Source of the DNA: Chromera velia
Taxonomy: Eukaryota; Sar; Chromeraceae
Length of the DNA: 24,478 bases
Direction of reading: 5' to 3'
Assembly (NCBI GenBank): GCA_018398765.1
Contig: JAHBMJ010001415.1
Coordinates: forward strand, 6,344-30,821
Made by a program: the position numbers and the translations under genes. The notes below the pieces were generated by a model that was not told the origin of the DNA, made no database searches, and was given only the letters and a program-made list of their open reading frames with translations. Of this stretch, positions 9,701 to 18,951 are shown piece by piece. How positions within the stretch are numbered: the stretch's first letter is position 1; every line of letters begins with the position of its first letter.

Positions 9701-11668
9701 AGAGGCGTTGCACCGTGCTGCCCTTCTGTCTCAATCATTGTCGCTGTTTTTTCCTCTTTTGGAGGAATGGTGGGAGGCGGGGGTGGTTGTCCGATAGAAT
9801 CAGCAGCCAGAAAGGAAACTGAAAGGGGTGTGTTGGGCCCAAGAGGTGTGTCTAGAGGTGCAGGGAGGGAGGGGGAAGGTTGGGGTTCGTCTTCATGAAC
9901 TTTGTCTTCCTCTCCTGTTTGATGCTGATGCTCGAGAGGATCACTTTGTGCGGTTTCGTGAGATGACTCCCCCGTGTACTTTTGTAAATGGTCTTCTTGT
10001 TCATTTTCTTTCCCCCCTTGTTGGTCGGAAAGAACCAGTGCATCTTCCTGGGTCTCCCTCTCTGCACCCTCCATGGGCTCTTTGTTGTCTTCATTCATAG
10101 ATTCTCTGACGTCTCCGCTGTTTCTGCGATTTTCGTCTTCCAATGGCCCCATTGAAATTGATTGTTCAGGGGAAGGAACAAGAAAAGTAGGGCCATTACT
10201 TTCGGATTCCCCGGACCACCCGGGCCCCCTATTTTGATCCTCATCCACAGGCAGAGTGGCCAACTGTACATCATCTGCTTCACCTCCCTCCCCTTGCCCA
10301 GAGGGATCTGCGTCTTCACCTCTTTCATCCTGAAATCCAGGCTGTTGATCCATCTCTATATGATTCACATCTCCGTCTTCTCCTTCCTCTAAAGTCTGTG
10401 GACCTTCTCCACCTGTCGCAGCAAGACTCTCCTGCAGGTGGGCCTCCGCCACGCTTGGCCGCACAAATGGTCTGAAGGCGCTTGCGAATCTGTCTCTTCC
10501 TTCAAGTGGGGCTGATGTGGGTTGCTCTTGCTCTTCCTCGTCTCCAGAGCGAATTTGAGGGGGCTCAACAAAGGGACTGAAATGGTCGGAAGGCCCTGTT
10601 TCTGTTCTTTTTGTATCACTGCTTAAACTTGCTCTCCTGGTCTCTGTTACCATCTCCACTCTATGAGTGCTGTCTCGCTTCTGTGCATTGTGCACAGGGA
10701 GGCTAGCAAAATTTTCATGTTTGGGATGACCGTTGGTTGTCCTATCGTCCTCTGGCAGTGAGGTGGCTCCTGTACCTCTAGACTCTCTGTCATCAGTCTG
10801 TGTGCTCTGGGAAGGGCAGAGGGTGGCTTGAGTCTGGGTGTCGACAGCCGGAGGACCCGTCTGCACTGCCTTTGAATTTGAATCACAGGGGGGTCTTTTG
10901 ACGATTCCTCTCTGTACAAGCAGGTCTTCCAACTCTGTGGGGAGAAGGTACAGAGAGGAGGGAGAAGGATTTGCACCCTCAGTCTTCAGACCCATTTCCC
11001 GCATATCCGTCAAAAGGGGCACAGGTTCGAAGGGACGTCTTCTCTTCGGGTGCATCCAATTCCTGTAGTGCCCACCCATCTCGGAGTCTTGTGGAATTTC
11101 TCCCGTGGACAAGTGCTGTAATCGAACGGCCGTAAGTCCGTTCTCCCTCATCCCCCCTCCTGGTTGCACAAGCTGCGAAGGAGGCGGTGAAACCTGTGGT
11201 CTGTGTTGACTTTGCGGCCCTGTATCGCTGTCTGACAGGAGGGGTTGGAATTCTCTCTGGCCTCCCTCAAGAGAGAGATAAAATTCGACAACCACCAGAA
11301 GACTGCCGTTGTTCTCTACCCTCCCCTTCCGCTCATTCCCCCACAACTCTAGATCTAAAGCCCATCTACCGCTGCGCCTTGGAAGAGGAAGCTCAACCTC
11401 ACCTGCAGCAATTGGATCCACACAGAATCGAAGCGCGAAAACCATTCAGAGAAAGAAGAGCCAAAGCGCAAGCCACTGGTTTTTGGCGAATGTGGAAAGA
11501 GAAATGCCACCTTCGTATTTGAGCACTCCATTTGCCTAGAGCCACGAGTGAATCGCATATCTTCGGAGGCAGAGAGGAGAGGAAAAGTGGCCGACCTAGA
11601 AAAAAATCCGCACCCCCAGGCTCAGCATCCCAAACCTCAAAGAGAATTGAACTCGAGTCCTCCGGTTG

Positions 11669-11764
<96 letters not shown>

Positions 11765-14157
11765 GTACAGAGGCATACATACAGAGATGCACATGCACAC
11801 AGCAACACAAGCTTACTCAGTGCGAGAGTTACTACGAGTGCGAGAGTACGAGTGAGTCTTTCTCATTCTGATCGTTCATTCCGCGGAGAAAACAACTCTG
11901 TAAATCTGTTTGAATTGTCAGTCACACTAACCGACCCATGCCTGTTCCTGAAACACTCAACAACTGACCCTTGCAAAGCAGAGATTGAAGGTCTTCTCCT
12001 CTCTCCACTCAGGACTCCTCAGACTCCGGGTTCTCCTCCCAGTGCGCCACAAAACGGTTTCACTTCCGGACACGGGCACGTGTACCTGCACAACCCATTT
12101 TTCATCACCAAGATTCCAAGCAAGCAAGAATCGTGAGTGGATCATTGAACAGTCTAAAGGAGAAATAGAGAAGCAGAGAAAAAAATGCTACTTCCACATT
12201 TCCTTTCAAGGGGCAAGAGAGCGCTAGACCCAGTGCCTTTTTCGGTTCCCTTTCAAAAAGTGGATGGAGTACCGCAAATTGGCTAGGGCTTGGGCTGTTT
12301 TGAACGATTTGACACACACAGGCAGACACTCTCACGTAAATGCCGAAGCGATTGAAACAGAGAGAGAAGCACAGACAAGCAAGAAAAACTCACCGCAACA
12401 AAATGGTCTGTAACTTTTGTCTCCTCTGCCACTGCAAGTCCGTTGGCGCACACAACAGAGAGACGCAAGGGCCCCCCCAGAGGAGGGGGGCAGCACCCAG
12501 AGGACTGGGGGCCTAGGCGGGCCTCTAGGTCGGCAGCGCAGGCGAACCTCTGCAGAACCTCCAGTCGTTGCTGGGCCTTCCTGCGAAGTTGACGATCTCG
12601 TGCAACGCTCTCTCTCTCAGCCTCTAGCAGTGCCCTTTCTCTCTCGAGAAGCACCTCTCTGCGGGTACCCTCTCTTTCCTTCAGATATCGACTCAATGCT
12701 GCTTGTTCAGCCATCAACTTTCTGGAGGACGTGACTTCACGAAGTTTTCTTTCCGCTTCCTCTGCTCTCTGCTTCCACTGAAGGGCCTCCTCTTTGCTCT
12801 CCCACTCGCCTTTTCTTGCAAGAGAACCAGACGGGCGCCTCGAGTCCCCTTGAATCGAGGTCCTTCTGTTCTTTTGCGTTTCTTTTTTTGATTCGCTTTT
12901 GTCTTTTTCATTTTGAGGACCTCCGAAGAGAGCAGAGAGAAACGCAACGCCCCCGTCTCCCTCCCCCTTTGCGCTTTTGTCAAAAAGGGCCGACACGTCT
13001 CCGTCTCGCACATCTTCTTGTAGTCCTCCTGGGAACGTGGGGGGGCCTGCTGAAGGCTTGGGAGTCTCTTCGTTGACTGCCTCTGAGATGAGGGCCTCTA
13101 GGTCGACAGGGGAGGAGGTGGGACGTGCGTCTCCTTGAGGGTTTTGGGGGGGGGCAGAGGGGGGACTGGGGGGCGATCTGGTGACATCGGCAAGGATCGC
13201 ATCAAGATCGAGAGGACTGTCTTTCTTCCTGGTTGGCTCTGCAGTTTGTTTGGGGCTATCGGTCTTTTCTTCTTTGGGTGATAGCCTTGACCCATCAGGG
13301 GGTGCACCTAATTGATCCATGAGGGTGGACATCAGATCGAAAGGGGACCCCTGGGTTTCCTCATTTGAAGGCGGACTGCTTTTTCTCTGGCTGTGCAGAG
13401 CTTCATCGGATGAGGCTGCCTTTCCTTCCGATTTCCCCTTCTTCTTCCCTTTCCCCTTTTCTTTCTTCTTTTGAGGTGCAGGTTGAGACTCGGGCAATGA
13501 AATTCCCGAAGCAGAAAGACCCAGATTCGATGCCTCTGCATTGACTTGGCTGTCGGCTTGTCTTACAGCTTCCGCTTCTGGGGATGGTGTAGCAGGCGCT
13601 TGCTGTTTCTCTGAGGGGAGAAGGAAAAAATCGGACCCCAGGATTGACGTGGGTGGTCTGGGTGAGGGTCCTCTGTCAGTGGCAACTGGAGTCGCTCCTG
13701 AGAGAAAACTTTCTGCAGCACTTATCTGACTTCTAAACGTTGAATCTCCATCTCTTCCCTCCCTCCTGACGCCGATGCGACGCTTGCTTTTGGCAGCGGG
13801 CAGGATCAGCATATTGGGGGGTCTCTCTTTCTCCTTTTCACTTCCTCCTGAAGCCTTCTCCCTTTCCTTCTTGCGTTTTGGTTTCGCTTTCGGTTTCGCC
13901 TCTGCAGTGCTTTTTTCCTTATCTCCATCCCCTGGAACACCAAAAAGGGCCGCAAAGAAGTCAGGCGCTGCAGCCTGTTCCCCCGCAGGCTTTTCAGTGT
14001 CCTCTGGTGCGACTGTCTGACCGTGATTCTGGGAAGCCCTCCTCGAGGGCTCTGCATCCTTCCCGTCTGTTGCCTTCTCTTCAGGAGGGGGTGCAAATGC
14101 CCCAAAGAACGCAGCGAACGGATTTACCTCCTCCCCGCCACCTTTGCCCTCTGCCAT
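5618..14157 (-). CDS. Large C2-domain protein with coiled coil and long disordered regions, about nine exons
   Basis: Proposed minus-strand exons: 14157-12394, 12085-11969, 11668-11596, 11402-8604, 8404-7991, 7655-7608, 7378-7297, 7037-6787, 6370-5618. All junction phases agree once the N at 9607 is dropped, giving about 2,100 residues. An in-frame TAA directly precedes the ATG. Residues 1-450 are disordered and Pro/Ser/Lys-rich; about 452-545 is a charged coiled coil. A C2 domain, a membrane- or lipid-binding fold often needing calcium, spans about 563-695: LRLSVVCANGLAVAEE, TDHFVA, WREEKTFNLCF, ILFEVWDAE, DFFLGEVELPL. Its four segments come from four exons, which supports the splicing. The rest is acidic, then proline-rich. 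The first four exons are well supported; 8404-6787 rests on phase agreement and TGCAG acceptors. An alternative fifth exon starts at 8271, with exon 4 ending at 8600. The last exon's end is unsettled. No named homologue is recognised. Confidence 0.65.
6737..6768. repeat. (CT)n microsatellite
   Basis: Pure CT array in the proposed intron between 6787 and 6370 of the C2-domain gene. On the coding strand it is a GA array just after the GTCAGT donor. Confidence 0.9.
7663..7717. repeat. (GAAA)n(GACA)n(GAAA)n microsatellite
   Basis: Tetranucleotide array changing from GAAA to GACA and back. It lies in an intron of the C2-domain gene, directly upstream (on the coding strand, a TTTC/TGTC pyrimidine tract) of the acceptor for the 48-base exon 7655-7608. 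It may serve as that intron's polypyrimidine tract. Confidence 0.85.
9607..9607. other. Ambiguous base that breaks the C2 gene's frame
   Basis: The only N in the window. With the N counted, the minus-strand frame reads GCA GCN TTC TAG and stops at 9601. With the N dropped it reads GCA GCT TCT AGC ATT ATG and stays open for another kilobase, with the same proline-rich composition. The N is most likely a spurious extra position from assembly or polishing, not a real stop. Confidence 0.8.
11671..11764. repeat. Compound (CA)n(GA)n microsatellite at a splice acceptor
   Basis: CA array about 11672-11742 followed by GA about 11743-11764. On the coding (minus) strand it reads (CT)n then (GT)n, ends in gtgcag, and the exon starts at 11668. 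The array thus forms the whole pyrimidine-rich 3' end of intron 2 of the C2-domain gene. One frame across it is open but encodes only Cys-Val repeats. Confidence 0.9.
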
Positions 14158-15199
14158 TTAGTGGTGTTGTTAGGACTCAGAAAAGACACACTGAGAGTGA
14201 AGGTTGAGGGGAACAGGATTCTGGCTTTCCTTTCCGTTTCCACCTCTGGTCCGCACGTGCACCGTGACCGTGCCCTGGTATCACTTCAGCTGTACCAAAA
14301 GGCAGCGGTAAAGTATGTGGTTGCAGGAGGCGTTTGTTCTGCAAACGCACTCGGTTCGTTTTCCCCTGTTGTTTTTGTTTCAATTTGGAGCAAACGAAGA
14401 ATTCAAAGTGGAGAATTCAGAGCGAATCCAGAGCAACTGCAAACGCCGTCCTGTCACCGTCAGACGATCAGCGTCTGAACTGTAACCGTTCAAATCCAGA
14501 TGTTCCGTCTACGTTGAAGGAGCCCCATGCAGTCGCTTGGTAACATGCATGCAGTGACACGTGGGGTCTCAGAAAGGCTGAAGGGTGCACTGGTTCAGCT
14601 GCTGCATGGCTGATCGACGCGCTGAACTGGTCTCCCCAGTCTCCAACATACTCACGCTCCTCGGATGACTCATCATGCAGAGTTCTCCATCGCTCTCCCT
14701 TCCTTTGTCAGATCAATTAAGCTGATTCCTTGAATTACAATTTTAATTTTAATCTCATGCACGTATTATAATATCGGTACTATTTCTGCTAGCTCGGTCA
14801 CCATATCGGGAACGTTTAGCTCGGCCGAGCTCGCGGTAGAGCAGAAAACTGCTCTCCGGGACCGCAACACGGTACAGCTGCCAGTGACGTGGTCGCTTCT
14901 TCGCTTACCAGCCGGACTGGTTGTGATCCCAGGTGCTGCATCAGGAAAGTGTCGGTTGTGGGAAGAAGTCGTCTCCTTCTCAGTACGCATCTGTGTGATT
15001 TACTTGCTCAGGCGCTTGCGTTTTGACGCAGAAGAGGAAGCGTGCATCTGGTCTCACTGAGGTGTGTACCTTCTGGCGGCCTGTGTGCTCTGGTTTGACC
15101 AGAGTGGCTCTCTCGATCGACAGCGTTTCAAGTCTAGGCTTTGTGAATATCGGTTTTTCTCTCTTAGGAAGGCGCAGACTCTTGTTGCCACGTGATACC
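14158..15199. promoter_or_regulatory. Shared upstream region of the divergent C2 and ALS genes
   Basis: About 1.04 kb separate the two outward-facing start codons. No additional gene is seen. Structures include an inverted repeat GCGTTTG/CAAACGC with a 5-base loop (14330-14348), one TGCATGCA octamer (14546-14553), an AT-rich patch at about 14730-14780, and two adjacent dyads at 14818-14855 (listed separately). The ALS frame is open upstream of 15200 back to about 15023, but without an ATG. Confidence 0.5.
14818..14855. promoter_or_regulatory. Two adjacent dyads in the C2/ALS intergenic region
   Basis: AGCTCGGCCGAGCT at 14818-14831 is a perfect 14-base palindrome. Seven bases later AGAGCAG-AAAA-CTGCTCT (14838-14855... 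ending 14855 at its last T) forms a 7-bp stem with a 4-base loop. They lie about 350 bases upstream of the ALS start. Either could be a dimeric factor site or a hairpin; no known factor is recognised. Confidence 0.35.
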
Positions 15200-18100
15200 A
15201 TGTTGGCAATTCCATCTGCGTCACGTGGATCTCGAGCTGCTTTGCAGTTTGGGAGAACGGCTGCATCTGCAGCACGGCGGATACGGCAGATTACCCTTTC
15301 TGTGCCTTTCTCTAGACATGCAGCAGCCTCAAGTTGCTCGGCAAGACGGTTCTCCTCTTCTGGTAAGTCGGAGTGAGCCTCGAGTGAAGATGCCAGACAG
15401 GTGACAACGGGGAGACGGCAGTTTCTTTTGGAGACTTTGATGGTGTGCATCGTGTGATTCAAGGTCGTGTGCATTTTGTGAAGAGCAGGAAGACATGCAG
15501 TACAGTCTTTGTGAGTTTCATGACACGAATGCATTCGAATGCATTCGATTCGCATGGGCTGTGAGCATGGATATCCCTTTCAGTGCTCTGCGGCTCTCTC
15601 CTAGCTGTCTGACCTTTATCCCATGTCTACCTGCCTGCCCTCAATCTACATCTGAGGTTCGTTTCCACTCCTCTTCCTTTTTTCTTTCCTCTGCAGGCGG
15701 TAGTTCGATGCCAAGGCCTCCGTCAAGGGAGCCTGACGAGGACGCAGATCCCTTCAGTCAGAGGGATCTCGCCAGTTACCGGCAGTCTTTTGAGAAAATG
15801 ATCATCACAGACAGTCTGCAGCAGTTGGTGGATGCTTCAACAAATCGTGTGAAGATGAGTGGAGCGGAGGTCATCTATCGCATGTTGAAGAATAGGGGGG
15901 TGAAGCAAGTGTTTGGGTATTCAGGAGGTGCGGTGCTGCCTTTGGTTGACTGTTTTCACGCCGGTAAAGTTCAGTTTTATCTGTCCGTCAACGAACAGTG
16001 CGCAGGTCATTCTGCACAGGCAGTGGGAAAAGCCACGGGTCGTCCGGGCGTTGCGGTTGTGACAAGCGGGCCCGGGCTGACTGGGCTGATCACCCCTCTC
16101 CAAGACGCAATGATGGATGGAGTCCCCATGATCGCCATCAGTGGACAGGTACCGACAACTGCGATGGGCACAGACGCGTTCCAAGAATGCCCTGCGACCG
16201 CTCTCACAAAACCGTGCACAAAGTGGAATTACCTGGCACAGGCAAGTCATTGGGGTTACATACAGCCTTGCTTACTTGGGAGCATCGCTCCGTGTCTCCG
16301 TCCTTGTGCACTGGCAATTCTTCCTTGCGCGCTTTTTTTGGCAAACCTGCAGTTCGCTTTTCCGCTGCGCGTCTGCCTGGTGAGATCTGGTCATTAATTT
16401 CGTGTGAGTCTCTCTCTTCTTGCCTTTTTCTGTACGTATTCGTCTGCCTGTCTGCCTGTGGATCTGAGCCCTCAGCTGGTTCTTTTTCTTCCCTTGACTG
16501 AGAATGACGTCCCCTTGTCTCCTCTCTCCTCTCCGTCTACTTGGTGGGTGGTGCGGCGCAGGATGTGGAGTCTCTCCCCTGGGCCATCGAGCACGCTTTC
16601 AAGACGTGCATGAGTGGAAGGTAAACAGCGCCTTTCTTGTTTCCTCCCTCTTTCTTGCCAGTCATAGCTGCCTTGCTTGACGGGCTCAGATGAATTGCAG
16701 CACCGTTTTCGTGTACGTGATTCCACACTCTTGTCCTTCTTGAAAAGACTCAAGGCAACCTGTGCACTGATTCCAGCAGGACCGTCGAAGGGCGGTCCCT
16801 TTTGGCGGAGATCCTTTCCTGTGAAATGAATTGGGCGCAAATTTGACTCACGCTCCGTTGGAAGCCATCAGGGTCTGTGTGTTCATACCCGTTCGACCGG
16901 CCGTGCGTTTTGTTTGAGTGTTCTCGTGAAAGAATGAATGAACGTGCAGGAAGGGCCCCGTTCACATCGACCTTCCCAAGAACGTTGCTGCCGGTGTTGC
17001 GGAGATTCCTCTCTCGCTTGTTGCTCCCCGAGTGGGACAAAATGATTTTGGAGCCGCGATGGCGAGAAGGGCAAATGATCTGTTGGAAGGGCACACTGAC
17101 GCCGAGATGCTAGCTCGGGTTGCGGACCTGATCAACAGGTCTGTCTGTCTGTCCCTGTGAGGCAAACACATTGGAAAAACAGGGACAGAATGAGGGAAGA
17201 AAGACAGGAAGAAAGAAGCAGGTAGATGAGGGTGCTGCTTGTTCCCCCGTCCTAGATTGTAGAGGTGTACAGGAAGTGTGAAATGCACTGACTGCGTTTC
17301 TTTCCAAGGAATGGACATCTGAGTAGTGCGATTTTCACGACGTACCCTTTTCGCGACATAGAGTTTCCTCTCATGCCGGTTCCTCTGTTCTGCCCTCCTC
17401 CCTCTGCAGAGCGAAGCGCCCCGTTCTTCTGGTCGGACAGGGAGGCATCGACGCTCCTGATGAGATCAGAGAGTTGGCAGAGAAGGTCAGGGAGGGAGAC
17501 GCGAGTTGATAGCACAAAGAAGAAAATACGGGCATAAAGGCAAAGGAGTAGTCCCTTCCTTTCGCATAAAAGGGCCCCCGGCGTTTTGTCTGATTTCTTT
17601 GCTTTAGCTTCCTCTCATGCCGGCAAGCTACAATGTCCCCCTGCCTCTCTCCCTGCCTCCTTCCATGCAGGCCGATCTGCCGACCACAACGACTGTCCAC
17701 GCCATGGGTGTCTTCGACGAGCTCCACCCCCTCTCCCTGCACATGCTGGGAATGCACGGGGCTGCATACGCCAACTTCGCCATGCAGAATGCGGACCTTA
17801 TCGTCTCTGTCGGAAGCCGTTTCGGTCAGTCAGGGATGCAGTCTGAGACAGAGAAGAACACAAACACGGAGGCGAATGAAGGAAAGGGATGAAACTGAAA
17901 GAATCCGACCGACGGGGCCAAGAAGGAGGACACCCAGTGAGAACGAAGATGGATGTAGTAGTTTGCAGGTGGACTTCGGGGAAGGGACGTGGTATACAGC
18001 GGGGAAGCATTTGTACGTACCCCCAAAGGAAGTTGAGAAAGGCGCCACAATGCCAGTCGGCCTGCATTTTTCTTTGCCTACCTGTATCTGCCTGTGCATG

Positions 18101-18887
18101 TGCAGACGACAGAACCACGGGCATCACCCCCAAGTATGCCCCCAAGGCACGTGAGGCAGCCAAGAGGGGAGAGGGCGGGATCGTGCATATTGACGTCGAC
18201 AGCCGCCAGTTCGGCAAGACCGTGGAACCCGATTTCTCGCTGCACTGCGATGCACGGAATGGTCCGTTTCTTCTTTTCTTCGTTCTTTCCTTCATACCTA
18301 CCTACCTATCTACCTTGTCCTCTCTGATTTTGTTCGGGCCCTTTTCTGTTCTGTGCGGCGATAGAGTGGCTGACTGACAGACCTGACCGACCGAAGCCCT
18401 ACGGTCCTTCTTTGCTGCCTTCATACCTCATGACGTCCAGCTGCTTCATGCCTTGATCTGGATTTGAGAGAGACGAGAGACTTCATGTTGTGTGTCCTGC
18501 TGTGTCGGTGGTGCAGCTGTCCGTGCTTTGCTGCCCCTCGTGCGTCAACAAAAACGACCGGAGTGGACTGCCCAGGTTTGTTTTTTGGTTGTTGAGATTC
18601 CCCCCCCCAACTCTTTTCGGTTGACTCTTTCTATCCGCATGGGTGTGCACCCGTGCGTGACTCATGTTTCTGAGGGAGTTCAGAAGAGAAGAGAAGGACA
18701 CGGTGAGGGTCCCGGAAGGTCATTCAGAGACCCCAAAAAAGCAATTAAGAGCTGCCGCGTTGATGAGAACCCGATGACATAGAAAAGAGCAAATCAGATC
18801 CGATCCCTCTTTCCTTGATTGAGGCTGAGGACGCACATCTTGTCATGCACCACTATCTGAGCGGACAGTATGAGGCTACAGTGGAGT

Positions 18888-18951
<64 letters not shown>

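Noticed and set aside
11532-11871. Open frames with Thr-His or Cys-Val repeats
   Set aside because: Produced by the CA/GA microsatellite, not by a coding sequence.
14440-14520. Possible tRNA, from a GTTCAAATCC word resembling a B box
   Set aside because: No T-stem, anticodon arm or acceptor stem can be folded around it.
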